From NCBI RefSeq assembly GCF_002270485.1, contig NZ_NQOG01000002.1, positions 186,001-250,000 of the forward strand: a stretch of 64,000 bases of DNA, read 5' to 3'. A program made the translations under genes and the position numbers. Position 1 is the stretch's first letter, and every line of letters begins with the position of its first letter. The DNA is from Anaerostipes hominis (ex Lee et al. 2021) (GTDB lineage Bacteria; Bacillota; Clostridia; Lachnospirales; Lachnospiraceae). The notes under the pieces are model-generated. The model made no database searches, was not told where the DNA came from, and saw only the letters and a list, made by a program, of their open reading frames with translations. This document shows, piece after piece, positions 43,919 to 53,196 of the stretch.

Positions 43919-43954
43919 ATGCAGGTAATTTAGAATGAGTATCAAGTGTGGAAA

Positions 43955-43985
43955 ATGGACCGGAGGCGTCGGGCCTCTGGTCCAT
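43955..43985. terminator. Hairpin upstream of mntP
   Basis: ATGGACCGGAGGC pairs with GCCTCTGGTCCAT around GTCG-G. No T-run, so it may be a weak terminator of the deacetylase gene or an mRNA leader structure of mntP. Confidence 0.5.
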
Positions 43986-44018
43986 CTGACGCGATAATGT
44001 ACATAATGGGGTTAAAAA

Positions 44019-44579
44019 ATGAACATAATTGAAGTAGTGATGATAGGTGTGGGCCTTTCCATGGATGCGTTTGCTGTGTCTATAGGAAAAGGTCTCAATA
44101 TGGGAAAGATCCGGAAAAATGAAATGTTTTGGATCGCTTTGTTTTTCGGGGGATTCCAGGCTCTGATGCCAGTGGCAGGATACCTGGCAGGCAAGCAGTT
44201 TGCGGGAAAGATCATGCAGATTGATCATTGGATCGCATTTTTCCTGCTGGTGATGATCGGCTTCAATATGGTAAAAGAAGGGATATCCGATGATGAAGAG
44301 GAAACACAGGACTGCGGATTTTCTTTCCGGGAGCTTTTTATTTTGGCGGTCGCGACCAGCATCGATGCACTGGCGGTAGGAGTCACGTTTTCATTTTTGA
44401 GCGTCAATCTTTTAGAAGCTGTAACGGTCATAGGGAGTGTTACCTTTGCCATATCACTGGCAGGAGTTGCCATCGGAAGCAGATTTGGGGACAAACTGAA
44501 AGAAAAAGCAGAGATTATGGGAGGGTTGATTTTAATCATCCTCGGATGTAAAATTTTAATACAGCATTTATTTTTTTGA
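44019..44579 (+). CDS. mntP: Manganese efflux pump MntP
   Basis: Protein of 186 residues with six membrane helices in two repeats. The key aspartates lie in GLSMDAFAVSIGKG and ATSIDALAVGVTF. Exports Mn2+. No yybP-ykoY manganese riboswitch is visible upstream. A Ca/Na antiporter gene starts 16 bases after the stop, so the two form a cation-export operon with engB after it. Confidence 0.92.
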   Translation: MNIIEVVMIGVGLSMDAFAVSIGKGLNMGKIRKNEMFWIALFFGGFQALMPVAGYLAGKQFAGKIMQIDHWIAFFLLVMIGFNMVKEGISDDEEETQDCGFSFRELFILAVATSIDALAVGVTFSFLSVNLLEAVTVIGSVTFAISLAGVAIGSRFGDKLKEKAEIMGGLILIILGCKILIQHLFF

Positions 44580-44595
44580 GAAAAGAGGAACACTT

Positions 44596-45531
44596 ATGAA
44601 TTTATTGCCACACATAGCCTTTTTAGCGGCAGGCTTTATTCTGCTGATGAAGGGCGCGGATTATTTTGTAGAAGGGGCATCTATGATTGCTGCAAAGTTT
44701 GGAATTCCGCAGATCGTGATCGGGCTTACGATCGTCGCCTGCGGGACCAGCGCTCCTGAGGCGGCAGTGAGTATTTCGGCAGCGTTTAAAGGAAATGTTG
44801 GAATCACCGTCGGAAACATTCTTGGAAGCAATATCATGAATATTCTGCTGATTCTCGGGCTTACCGCAGTGGTCAGTGCAGTTGCCATCAAAGAAGGAAC
44901 CGTAAAGGTGGAAATGCCCTTTGTAATTGTTATCACTGTAGTCCTCACAGCTATGGGAATCGCCGGAGGCAGTCTTTCACGCCTGGACGGAGTGATACTA
45001 TGGGTGCTGTTTATCGGTTTTTTTGTATATCTGTTTAGGCTGACAAAAAAAGAAGGCATTGAAGAAGAGATAGAACAAGTGAATGCGTCCCTGCTCAAAA
45101 TGCTTGTTTTTACGATCGGCGGGCTGATTGCCATCGTACTGGGAAGCGATGTGACAGTAGATGCGGCGACTTCGATAGCCAAGGCCCTGAATGTCTCTGA
45201 CCGGATCATTGGCCTGACAGTTGTGGCATTCGGCACTTCTCTGCCGGAGCTGGTCACCTCAGTTACAGCGGCATTTAAAGGAAAAGCAGACATTGCAGTG
45301 GGAAATATTGTGGGAAGCAATATCTTTAATATCTTGTTTGTCGTAGGGACCGTGGCGGTCATTCATCCGGTTCCGTTTGATACAAGCTTTATTCCGGATG
45401 CACTGGCTGCGATTTTATCAGCGGCGGTTTTGTGGATTCTGTCTTCAAAAGACCGGAAGCTTGCCAGAGGCAGCGGGTTTGTGATGCTTGTATTATTTGC
45501 AGTTTATCTGGCACAATTACTCATAAGATAA
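44596..45531 (+). CDS. Calcium/sodium antiporter (CaCA family, YrbG-like)
   Basis: Protein of 311 residues with ten membrane helices in two inverted repeats. Repeat motifs are CGTSAPEAAVSI with NILGSNIMNILLILG, and FGTSLPELVTSV with NIVGSNIFNILFVVG. These are the ion-site residues of the family. GAGGAA precedes the ATG. Lies between mntP and engB. Confidence 0.92.
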   Translation: MNLLPHIAFLAAGFILLMKGADYFVEGASMIAAKFGIPQIVIGLTIVACGTSAPEAAVSISAAFKGNVGITVGNILGSNIMNILLILGLTAVVSAVAIKEGTVKVEMPFVIVITVVLTAMGIAGGSLSRLDGVILWVLFIGFFVYLFRLTKKEGIEEEIEQVNASLLKMLVFTIGGLIAIVLGSDVTVDAATSIAKALNVSDRIIGLTVVAFGTSLPELVTSVTAAFKGKADIAVGNIVGSNIFNILFVVGTVAVIHPVPFDTSFIPDALAAILSAAVLWILSSKDRKLARGSGFVMLVLFAVYLAQLLIR

Positions 45532-45541
45532 GGAGAATACC

Positions 45542-46156
45542 ATGATCATTAAATCAGTTAATCTGGAAACGGTCTGTGGGATCACCAGCAAACTTCCGGA
45601 CAATGAGTTTCCGGAAGTAGCATTTGCAGGCAAGTCCAATGTGGGCAAGTCCTCCCTCATCAACGCACTGATGAACCGGAAGTCATATGCAAGGGTTTCC
45701 GCTCAGCCGGGGAAAACTCAGACCATTAATTATTATAATATCAACGAAGAACTGTACTATGTAGATCTGCCCGGATATGGATATGCAAAGGTCACGGAGT
45801 CGGTAAAAGAGCAGTGGGGTGCGATGATTGAACGGTACCTTCACACGTCAAAGCAGCTGAAGCTGGTGTTCCTTCTCATCGATATCAGACACAAGCCGTC
45901 AAAGAATGATGTGATGATGTATGACTGGATCGTACATAACGGCTATCATCCGGTCATTATTGCTACAAAGAGCGACAAGCTCAAACGGAGCCAGCTTCCT
46001 AAGCATGTAAAGGAGATCCGTCAGGAACTCAGGCTCAATAAGGAGACGCCGGTCTTTCCGTTTTCTTCGCTCTCAAAGCAGGGAAGAGATGAAATATGGG
46101 ACTTTATTGAACAAGTGCTTCTTCCGGAACAGGAACATCATGTTTCAGATGAATGA
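45542..46156 (+). CDS. engB: Ribosome biogenesis GTPase EngB/YsxC
   Basis: Protein of 204 residues. GTPase motifs: G1 GKSNVGKSSLIN, G2 region RVSAQPGKTQ, G3 DLPGYGYAK, G4 TKSDK and G5 FSSLSKQG. Needed for assembly of the 50S subunit. AAGGAG is nine bases before the ATG. It is often beside lon; here it follows the cation transporters by ten bases. Confidence 0.95.
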   Translation: MIIKSVNLETVCGITSKLPDNEFPEVAFAGKSNVGKSSLINALMNRKSYARVSAQPGKTQTINYYNINEELYYVDLPGYGYAKVTESVKEQWGAMIERYLHTSKQLKLVFLLIDIRHKPSKNDVMMYDWIVHNGYHPVIIATKSDKLKRSQLPKHVKEIRQELRLNKETPVFPFSSLSKQGRDEIWDFIEQVLLPEQEHHVSDE

Positions 46157-46166
46157 ATATAAAAAG

Positions 46167-46198
46167 GACCGGTTCTGTTTAAGAATCGGTCTTTTTTT
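46167..46198. terminator. Bidirectional terminator between engB and DUF4364 gene
   Basis: GACCGGTTC, seven-base loop, GAATCGGTC, then seven T. It overlaps the last codons of the minus-strand gene. Confidence 0.85.
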
Positions 46199-46736
46199 CT
46201 GCCTCCTGGCTCTGGTCCTGAAAAAGCAGGCGGTTGATCAGATAAGCATAAATATCCGAGTGATTAGACTTCCAGTGATCGCAGATATAGATGGCCTGCT
46301 CTCTGGATACTACGTTTAAGTTGACTTCCAGCAGCATGCTGTCTTTTTCTTTGATCCTGAGCCTTACGGTATATTCATCGCGTTTTGCAGGGAAATAGTC
46401 GGCTTCCAGATTGGTTTCCTCTCTCAGCTGGTATTCTTTGGTCGCCAAAAATGTTAGAATGTCATTTCGTATAGGCTCGGAGAGCTGGTATTCAAACATA
46501 TCAATCGCTTCTTTCCCCTCTTCTGTCAGAAAATAATGGCTTGCGTTTCTTACCAGTTCTGTCCGCAGCATGTCTTCGTCTTCCAGTTCGTGAAAAGCCT
46601 GCTGGAGTTTAAAATAGGTCGTATACCCTTTGTCCAGAATAAACTCCGAGATCTGTGAGTTGCTCAGCGGAAAATCCACTTTTTTTATTAAAAATAAAAT
46701 CATTAATTTATATAAAGTCAGACCGTTTTCTTCCAT
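46179..46736 (-). CDS. DUF4364 family protein
   Basis: Protein of 185 residues; start at 46736 has GGAAAGGAAGG upstream. The N-terminal half is a winged helix typical of DUF4364 (LTLYKLMILFLIKKVDFPLSNSQI, YTTYFKLQQAFHELEDEDML). It is a putative transcription factor common in Clostridia; targets are unknown. The C-terminal half (EYTVRLRIKEKDSMLLEVNLNV) is beta-rich. Its 3' end lies in the engB terminator. Confidence 0.88.
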   Translation of the reverse strand: MEENGLTLYKLMILFLIKKVDFPLSNSQISEFILDKGYTTYFKLQQAFHELEDEDMLRTELVRNASHYFLTEEGKEAIDMFEYQLSEPIRNDILTFLATKEYQLREETNLEADYFPAKRDEYTVRLRIKEKDSMLLEVNLNVVSREQAIYICDHWKSNHSDIYAYLINRLLFQDQSQEAEKKTDS

Positions 46737-46883
46737 ACAATCCTTCCTTTCCTTATGAAACATGCACTTCTTAAATGATACCATCTGGATACCTTTCCTG
46801 CAAGAACAGAATCCATGAATGAAATTGAAAAAAAGACAGATACTACAACTAATTTATCTCATAAGAATGAAGAGGTGATATTT

Positions 46884-47060
46884 ATGAAGCAAAGAAAACA
46901 GTGGATGGTGATCGCATTGATCATTCTCCTTGCAGTCTTATCCGTGATTCTTTTCTGTGACACGAATCAGGAGCAGAGAAAAGATGGGACGTTAGTTTTG
47001 GAAAGGATGGAACATCATGACCGTATATATCAAAGCGGAAGACAGTGTATGTATTCATAA
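46884..47060 (+). CDS. Small membrane-anchored ORF upstream of spoVAA
   Basis: Candidate gene of 58 residues. The ATG at 46884 has AGAGGTGATA upstream. One hydrophobic helix (WMVIALIILLAVLSVILFC) is followed by a short polar tail. The last 44 bases overlap the start of spoVAA. It could be a small leader gene of the spoVA operon or a decayed end of a longer gene. No family recognised. Confidence 0.5.
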   Translation: MKQRKQWMVIALIILLAVLSVILFCDTNQEQRKDGTLVLERMEHHDRIYQSGRQCMYS

Positions 47061-47640
47061 TCCGGATGTAAAGATAAAAGATGTGGCATCCATTTACTGT
47101 ACCGACAAAGACATGGAACAAAAGGTGAAGGAAGCAAAGCTTTTTCATTTTAAAAAGCGCGGAAACGAACGGGAGATTATTTCCATCTTAAAAGCAGTGG
47201 AAGTGATCAAAGAAATCGACAAAACTGCAGAAGTGGTCAATATGGGCCCGGAAGATTTTATCGTATATTTAAAAGAAGTGACAAAGGAAAAGAAATGGGC
47301 CCACTACTTAAAGATTGCAGGTGTATGCCTGGTCGCATTTTTCGGAGCCAGTTTCTCGATCATGAGCTATAACACGGATGTGGCTATTGACGATTTGTTT
47401 GCAACCGTATATCAGCTGGTCATGGGAACGCCGCCAAAAGGACCGACGATTCTTCATCTGGCCTATACAGCGGGACTTGCGATAGGAATCGTAATCTTCT
47501 TTAATCATGCGGGAAAAATCAAGCTTACCGATGATCCGACCCCGTTTGAAGTCCAGATGAGACTTTACGAGCGGGATGTAAATGACACGCTGATGATCGA
47601 CGCCGGACGGAAAAAGGAGGAGCAGGATGTTTCTTCGTAA
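47017..47640 (+). CDS. spoVAA: Stage V sporulation protein AA
   Basis: Protein of 207 residues. The N-terminal domain (VKIKDVASIYCTD to VNMGPEDFIVYLK) and the two membrane helices that follow fit SpoVAA. SpoVA proteins form the channel that moves calcium-dipicolinate into the forespore and out at germination. AAAGGATGGA lies before the ATG. The end overlaps spoVAB by 14 bases. Confidence 0.9.
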   Translation: MTVYIKAEDSVCIHNPDVKIKDVASIYCTDKDMEQKVKEAKLFHFKKRGNEREIISILKAVEVIKEIDKTAEVVNMGPEDFIVYLKEVTKEKKWAHYLKIAGVCLVAFFGASFSIMSYNTDVAIDDLFATVYQLVMGTPPKGPTILHLAYTAGLAIGIVIFFNHAGKIKLTDDPTPFEVQMRLYERDVNDTLMIDAGRKKEEQDVSS

Positions 47641-48037
47641 CTTACTCCTTGTGATATACGGCTTGTCCGCAGGAGCACTCATCGCGGGAAGCTTCCTGGC
47701 ATTCTTAAGCATGATTGGAGTTGTGCCTAGACTCGCAGGCCTTTCCAAAACGATATCACATGCCATGTTGTATGAAACATGCATTACCCTGGGCGGAGTC
47801 CTGGGAACAGCAGTTTTTATCTACCGGTGGCACATACCGCTGGGATATCCGCTGCTGATCTTATTTGGACTGTTCGGAGGAATCTTCACTGGCTGCCTCA
47901 TTGGAGCACTGGCCGAAATGCTCAAAAGCCTGCCGGTCTTCTCAAGAAGAATGAAACTGAGGGACGGAATACCATTCGTCATCTATTCCATAGCCCTGGG
48001 TAAAATAGCAGGCTGCTGGATGCAATTTTTGCGTTAG
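47627..48037 (+). CDS. spoVAB: Stage V sporulation protein AB
   Basis: Membrane protein of 136 residues with four helices and the typical LAGLSKTISHAMLYETCITLGG and GIFTGCLIGALAEML segments. AAGGAGGAG lies inside the spoVAA end. Second gene of the spoVA operon; about 200 bases, containing two tandem hairpins, separate it from spoVAC. Confidence 0.88.
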   Translation: MFLRNLLLVIYGLSAGALIAGSFLAFLSMIGVVPRLAGLSKTISHAMLYETCITLGGVLGTAVFIYRWHIPLGYPLLILFGLFGGIFTGCLIGALAEMLKSLPVFSRRMKLRDGIPFVIYSIALGKIAGCWMQFLR

Positions 48038-48129
48038 CAACGAGCCACAGAAAGTGCAGATAATAATATATTTAGATAAGAGAACAATCTCCATGCGAAT
48101 ACTGCCGGAATATAAATTTTAACCAGGGT

Positions 48130-48178
48130 TTTCTGCGGCGACTGCCGCAGAAACGGATGAGCAAAAAAGCTCATCCGT
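48130..48178. repeat. Two consecutive perfect hairpins between spoVAB and spoVAC
   Basis: First hairpin: TTTCTGCGGC, loop GACT, GCCGCAGAAA. Second: ACGGATGAGC, loop of six A, GCTCATCCGT. They share one base. Both have ten perfect base pairs. There is no T-run after either. They may set mRNA stability or the relative level of AA-AB versus AC-AD-AE. Confidence 0.85.
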
Positions 48179-48235
48179 ATAAACTTATTACTTGTGACAT
48201 AAATACTTACACAAACGAAAGGAGCTTATTCTGTC

Positions 48236-48697
48236 ATGCACAATGAACCGACAAAAGATCAATATAACGAATATGTAGAACAGGTAACGCCGGCAAGCAG
48301 CTGTCTTATGAACTGTGTCCGTGCATTTTTTGTGGGAGGAGCGATCTGTACGATCGGAGAAGGGATCAAACAGGCAGTGATGCACTGGCTGCATCTGGGA
48401 GAGAAAGATGCTCTCCTGGCTGTCACAGTAACCCTTGTACTTTTAAGCGTACTTCTCACAGGATTTAATCTGTATTCAAAGATCACAAAATTCGGAGGAG
48501 CGGGAGGACTGGTTCCGATCACTGGATTTGCAAATTCTGTAGCCTCTCCGGCTATCGAGTATCAAAAAGAGGGGCAGGTGTTCGGGATCGGAGTTAAAAT
48601 CTTTACCATCGCCGGTCCGGTCATTCTGTACGGAATCTTATCCTCCTTTATTTTGGGAGTTATTTATATGATATTAGTCCGATTGGGGGTTATGTGA
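48236..48697 (+). CDS. spoVAC: Stage V sporulation protein AC
   Basis: Membrane protein of 153 residues with the SpoVAC pattern: NCVRAFFVGGAICTIGEGI in the first helix, AGGLVPITGFANSVASPAIEY in the centre. In Bacillus, SpoVAC behaves as a mechanosensitive channel for dipicolinate. GAAAGGAG precedes the ATG. Its TGA shares a base with the spoVAD ATG. Confidence 0.94.
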   Translation: MHNEPTKDQYNEYVEQVTPASSCLMNCVRAFFVGGAICTIGEGIKQAVMHWLHLGEKDALLAVTVTLVLLSVLLTGFNLYSKITKFGGAGGLVPITGFANSVASPAIEYQKEGQVFGIGVKIFTIAGPVILYGILSSFILGVIYMILVRLGVM

Positions 48698-49713
48698 TGA
48701 AAGTTATGAAGGGAAAGCAGAGTCTGGAATTCGAACATCCGCCTTATCTCAAAGGCTGGTCCTCCGTAGTTGGGGAAAAAGAAGGAGAAGGGCCTCTCGG
48801 ACAGGCATTTGACCAGATCATCGACGATCCGCTGTTCGGCGAGGAGACATGGGAGCTGGCAGAAGGAAGATTCATGCGGCAGGCAGCCCTGCTTGCGATA
48901 CAAAAAGCAGAGATCACAAAAAATCAGGTACGCTATGCATTTGCCGGAGATCTCTTGGAGCAGATCATGGCGACATCCTTCGGGATCAAGGACCTGGAGC
49001 TCCCTCTCTTTGGCCTGTACGGAGCATGTTCTACCGCAGGAGAATCCATATCTCTTGCGTCTATGACGGTGGCAGCGGGATATGCAGACTATGCATTGGC
49101 CCTTGCCTCCAGTCATATCGGAAGTGCGGAAAAGCAGTTCCGTTTCCCATTGGAATACGGGAGCCAGAGGCCTCTGTCCTCCACATGGACCGTGACCGGA
49201 GCCGGGGGATTCGTAATCTCCAAAGAAAAAAGTCCGATCAAAGTCCGGGGCATCACAACCGGTAAAATCGTAGATTACGGCGTGAAAGATTCGATGAACA
49301 TGGGAGCCTGCATGGCGCCTGCGGCTGCAGAAGTCATTTATCAGCACTTTAATGATTTTGCCATGACACCGGATGACTACGATGCGATCTATACCGGCGA
49401 TCTGGGAGAGGTGGGAAAAGAAATTCTCATTAAACTTCTGAAGGACAATGGTTATGATATTTCTAAAGTACACGGAGACTGCGGTATCGAAGTTTATCAG
49501 GATGAGACTCAGGATACCCACGCAGGGGGATCGGGATGTGCGTGCAGTGCCGTAGTCCTGTCCTCTATGATCACAAGAAAGATGATAAACGGCGGATGGA
49601 ACAGAGTCTTGTTTGTACCTACTGGAGCTTTGCTATCAAAGACGAGCTTCAATGAAGGTGAGACAGTGCCGGGTATTGCGCACGGAGTTTTGTTGGAAAG
49701 AGAGGAAGTATAG
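48697..49713 (+). CDS. spoVAD: Stage V sporulation protein AD
   Basis: Thiolase-like protein of 338 residues that binds dipicolinic acid on the cytoplasmic side of the SpoVA complex. Features: FGLYGACSTAGESISLASM in the position of the thiolase active site, EYGSQRPLSSTWTVTGAG and HAGGSGCACSAVVLSSM. The ATG at 48697 is used; a GTG one codon earlier is possible. Ends one base before spoVAE. Confidence 0.95.
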   Translation: MKVMKGKQSLEFEHPPYLKGWSSVVGEKEGEGPLGQAFDQIIDDPLFGEETWELAEGRFMRQAALLAIQKAEITKNQVRYAFAGDLLEQIMATSFGIKDLELPLFGLYGACSTAGESISLASMTVAAGYADYALALASSHIGSAEKQFRFPLEYGSQRPLSSTWTVTGAGGFVISKEKSPIKVRGITTGKIVDYGVKDSMNMGACMAPAAAEVIYQHFNDFAMTPDDYDAIYTGDLGEVGKEILIKLLKDNGYDISKVHGDCGIEVYQDETQDTHAGGSGCACSAVVLSSMITRKMINGGWNRVLFVPTGALLSKTSFNEGETVPGIAHGVLLEREEV

Positions 49714-50070
49714 ATGGAATATGTAAAAGCATTTATTGTCGGAGGCGTTATCTGTATTCTTGTACAAATTTTAATGGACAATACCAAGCTCCAGCCGGGA
49801 AGGATCATGGTTATACTGGTTATTTCAGGAGCAGTGCTCGGAGCACTTGGAATCTATGAAAAAATAGCTGATTTTGCTGGCTGCGGTGCAACGGTACCCC
49901 TCTCGGGATTTGGCTTTACTCTGTGGAAAGGAATGAAAGAAGCCATCGACCAGCACGGATTCCTCGGACTGTTTGAAGGCGGATTTACAGCTGCAGCCGT
50001 GGGAACATCCGCAGCTCTGATCTTCTCCTATCTGGCGTCCCTGATTTTCCAGCCAAAGATAAAAAAATAG
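49714..50070 (+). CDS. spoVAE: Stage V sporulation protein AE
   Basis: Membrane protein of 118 residues with three or four helices and the SpoVAE core (FIVGGVICILVQILMD, GCGATVPLSGFGFTL). Distantly similar to SpoVAC. Last gene of the operon; no spoVAF follows. AGAGGAAG precedes the ATG. Confidence 0.93.
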   Translation: MEYVKAFIVGGVICILVQILMDNTKLQPGRIMVILVISGAVLGALGIYEKIADFAGCGATVPLSGFGFTLWKGMKEAIDQHGFLGLFEGGFTAAAVGTSAALIFSYLASLIFQPKIKK

Positions 50071-50138
50071 CCGTATGGCAGGTAACTTGATACTAAGTGG
50101 TGCCGCCATTGCTGCGGGATTGCTTTTTATATATATAA

Positions 50139-50181
50139 AAGAGCGTTCCTGACTGCAGATTCTGCTGTCAGAAACGCTCTT
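50139..50181. terminator. Bidirectional terminator between spoVAE and PBP1A gene
   Basis: AAGAGCGTTCCTGAC pairs with GTCAGAAACGCTCTT (one mismatch) around a 13-base loop. Confidence 0.75.
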
Positions 50182-50218
50182 ATCTTTGTTTGGATCAGGG
50201 ATTGGTTCGGTAACTTAA

Positions 50219-52765
50219 TTATTCCGGAGTATGCAGGCCGCACATATATTTTACATACAGGTCTGGGATCTGATATTGTGTATCGTCTGTGATTCCCTTG
50301 CTGCCCTTTGGCCTTGTGATATAGATTTTCCGCAGAAGCTGGCCTTCCGGACAGGCACTGTTGGCCGGATATCCGGATTTTTTGCATATTTCTATGGCCA
50401 CATGGATGTCACAGGGTTTGGTGGGCTTGGTTCCCAGGGCAAAGTACTCTGTCTTTATCATACTGCCTCTGGGATCATGATCACATGTGCCTTTGACAGC
50501 CAGTTTTCCTGACTTTGTGCATATCCGGGCTTTGACAATACTGTTTGGTTTTGAAAACTCTTTGATCGGTTCGTTTTTCTCTTTTACAATCTGGTCCATG
50601 ACAAGTTTCCAAATTTTTTCGTGCTGGCTGCCAGAAGAAAATGATGTATTCCTGTCATATCCCATCCACACAGAGGCAGTGTGATATGGGGTATATCCGG
50701 AGAACCAGTAGTCGTAATCGCTGGTCGTAGTACCGGTCTTTCCTGCTGCAGGCATTCCTGAGGAAAGTGCGGCGGGTTTACCGGTTCCTTTCTTGATGAC
50801 ATCCTTCATGGCGTCGGTGAGAAGGAAAGCAGTCGATTCCTTCATAACGAGGGTGCCGGAAGAAGATGAGTTTAAGAGTACTTTTCCGGACTGATCCACA
50901 ACTTTCGTGTATAAAGAAGGCCGGTGGTATGTGCCTCCGTTGGCCACGGCAGAAAAAGCACCGGTGAGCTCCAGGTTGGTCACTCCGTAAGTCAGGCCGC
51001 CCAGGGCCATGGACTGGTTGACATCGGAAAAGGTTTTGCCGTCTGCCGTAGTTTTATTATCAACTAAGGTGGTAAAGCCAAGCTTCTGTAAATACTCATA
51101 GGCGACTTCAGGTGTTACATCAGCCATGGTTTTGGCAGACACAATATTCATAGAATTGGTGACTGCTTCCCGTATTGTGGAAAAACCGCGGTAGCCTTTG
51201 TAATAATTGCGGACCGGGCGCCCCGTATCGAGATATTCATACGGCGCATCATCGTAAACAGTAGCTAATGTCATATTTTTCGTATCCAGCGCCGGAAGAA
51301 ATGTGGAAAGTACTTTGAACGTCGATCCGGGCTGTCTTGTTGTACCGGTAGCGCGGTTTAAAGACAGGTTTTCGGATTTGACTCCGCGGCCGCCCACAAG
51401 GGCTTCCACCTGTCCGGTGCGCTGGTCTATGATGGTCATGGAAATCTGGGGCTGGATCACTGTGGAAACCTGCTCGTTGATCACGCTGACCCCGTTCTTT
51501 TTTAAGGATTTGGTGAATTTACGGGCCATATTCTCGGCAGATGATTTATCTGCGAATATGAGACTGGTGCCAAGCTTATGCTTTTTCATATAACTCAGCA
51601 CATCGTTCTCCGAATAACTGACTTCCTTACCATTTTTGTCTGTGCCTGTCAGTGAATAAGACAGAGCCACTTTTGTACCCGCCGGATAATTATCCGGGTC
51701 ATTGGTCACTTTATCTGCGATCCTCTGGATCTTGGAGTCCTGAGTAGAATATATTTTTAAACCTCCGCTGTAAATGGCATTGTAGGCTTTTGTCTCATCA
51801 TATCCAAGTTTTTCTTTCAGATCACGGACCACCTGAAGGATCAGTGCATCATCGAAATAAGAGTTGGCAGTATAGTTTTTCTGCTGCCTTGCATTGATCT
51901 TTTGGATTCTTTCATAAACATTATCATTCACCGCTTCCGAATATTCACTTTTTGTGATATAATGTTCTTCCAGCATGATTTTCAGAATCGTCATTCTCCG
52001 GGCAGCATTGCTGTTAGGGTGTGTGATCGGGTTCATCCTTGTTGGGTTCTTTGTGATGCCGGCCAGTACGGTGCACTCTGATAAAGTCAAATCTGATACA
52101 TCTTTATTAAAATATTTTTGGGATGCAGTCTGCACTCCTAATGTGCCTTCCCCCAGATTGATCGCATTTAAATATTCTTCCAGGATCTTTTGTTTCGAAG
52201 TGATTTTTTCTAATTCCAGAGCCAGGGACTGTTCTTTGATCTTGCGCTCTATGCGTTCGATCGTAGTTTTTTCAGGCTGTATTCCGAGGATATTGTTTTT
52301 TACAAGCTGCTGAGTGATGGTACTCCCGCCCTGGTCCAGAGACTTTTCTTTGAGGCCCAGGAAGAAGGATCTGGCAATGCCCCGCATGTCGATACCGTTG
52401 TGATTATAAAACCGCACATCCTCTATGGAGATAAAAGCATTTTGAAGATTTGCCGGGATCTTGTCCAGTGATACATAGACACGGTTTGAATCACTGGTAG
52501 ATAACTTTCTTGTCACATTGCCGTCTTTATCGTAAATCATCGTGATAAAACCTTTGGAGTGGATCGAGTCCAAAGAAACATTCGGGGTATTGTTTAAAAT
52601 TCCGCGGATGAAACCTATGGACAGACCAGCGGCCGTGACGATCAGTGCGATGATGACAACCAGTGCATATTTATAGAAAAAAAGCGTAAGGTGTGAACTG
52701 CGCCGTAATTTCGGTGAAGAAAGGATATCCTTTTTTTGCTTTGTTTTTTGCTTGTTAAAGTTCAT
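50219..52765 (-). CDS. Class A penicillin-binding protein (transglycosylase/transpeptidase)
   Basis: Bifunctional wall-synthesis enzyme of 848 residues; start at 52765 with AGGAGG upstream. A cytoplasmic basic tail and one membrane helix are followed by the GT51 transglycosylase (FISIEDVRFYNHNG with catalytic E, GGSTITQQLVKN). The transpeptidase motifs are STFK in RQPGSTFKVL, SMN in TNSMNIV and KTGT in AGKTGTTTSD. A cysteine-containing C-terminal extension of about 100 residues (ICKKSGYPANSACPEGQ) is like those of Clostridia PBP1A proteins. Confidence 0.94.
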   Translation of the reverse strand: MNFNKQKTKQKKDILSSPKLRRSSHLTLFFYKYALVVIIALIVTAAGLSIGFIRGILNNTPNVSLDSIHSKGFITMIYDKDGNVTRKLSTSDSNRVYVSLDKIPANLQNAFISIEDVRFYNHNGIDMRGIARSFFLGLKEKSLDQGGSTITQQLVKNNILGIQPEKTTIERIERKIKEQSLALELEKITSKQKILEEYLNAINLGEGTLGVQTASQKYFNKDVSDLTLSECTVLAGITKNPTRMNPITHPNSNAARRMTILKIMLEEHYITKSEYSEAVNDNVYERIQKINARQQKNYTANSYFDDALILQVVRDLKEKLGYDETKAYNAIYSGGLKIYSTQDSKIQRIADKVTNDPDNYPAGTKVALSYSLTGTDKNGKEVSYSENDVLSYMKKHKLGTSLIFADKSSAENMARKFTKSLKKNGVSVINEQVSTVIQPQISMTIIDQRTGQVEALVGGRGVKSENLSLNRATGTTRQPGSTFKVLSTFLPALDTKNMTLATVYDDAPYEYLDTGRPVRNYYKGYRGFSTIREAVTNSMNIVSAKTMADVTPEVAYEYLQKLGFTTLVDNKTTADGKTFSDVNQSMALGGLTYGVTNLELTGAFSAVANGGTYHRPSLYTKVVDQSGKVLLNSSSSGTLVMKESTAFLLTDAMKDVIKKGTGKPAALSSGMPAAGKTGTTTSDYDYWFSGYTPYHTASVWMGYDRNTSFSSGSQHEKIWKLVMDQIVKEKNEPIKEFSKPNSIVKARICTKSGKLAVKGTCDHDPRGSMIKTEYFALGTKPTKPCDIHVAIEICKKSGYPANSACPEGQLLRKIYITRPKGSKGITDDTQYQIPDLYVKYMCGLHTPE

Positions 52766-52899
52766 GTAAGCCCTCCTATGTTTAGCATTATAACAAATAA
52801 GAAATAACAAGTAAATAACACACCCGTATGAAGGGTATCTTATTGAAATCACGTTTAAGGAGAGTTATAGATTTTTTTACAAATGAGGAGGAACAAAAG

Positions 52900-53196
52900 A
52901 TGAAGAAGGAGAAATTAGGAACGAATTATTTGAAAGATGGAAATGGGGGCGAATTTGTAGTATCCTATTATATGCTGAATGATTCTGCCAGAGGAAGCTA
53001 CGGCGCTGCGCTGGAGAGAACGACCGGGGAGCCGGATGTGCTTGAGACAGAAGAGGTAAGAGAGGCCTTTTTGAACAGGCAGGAAGCAGAACATGTCATT
53101 CGGCTGCTGATCAAATATGAAGTGACACCGATTTCTTTTTTTGAGAGTTTGGATGCGGTGATGGAGTTGGAGGAGAAAATTGAAGGAATACTATGA
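52900..53196 (+). CDS. DUF6514 family protein
   Basis: Protein of 98 residues from the ATG at 52900, which has AGGAGG upstream. It resembles the small DUF6514 family of Clostridia (VSYYMLNDSARGSYGAALE, AEHVIRLLIKYEVTPISFFE). Function unknown. It overlaps the yigZ gene by 17 bases. Confidence 0.75.
   Translation: MKKEKLGTNYLKDGNGGEFVVSYYMLNDSARGSYGAALERTTGEPDVLETEEVREAFLNRQEAEHVIRLLIKYEVTPISFFESLDAVMELEEKIEGIL

Noticed and set aside
43919-44018. Possible yybP-ykoY manganese riboswitch before mntP
   Set aside because: Only one simple hairpin is present; the conserved riboswitch core is not visible.
44661-45362. Minus-strand ORF of 233 codons opposite the Ca/Na antiporter
   Set aside because: Low-complexity antisense frame created by the codon bias of the membrane gene.
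48664-49521. Minus-strand ORF of 285 codons opposite spoVAD
   Set aside because: spoVAD is certain; the antisense frame has no recognisable domain.
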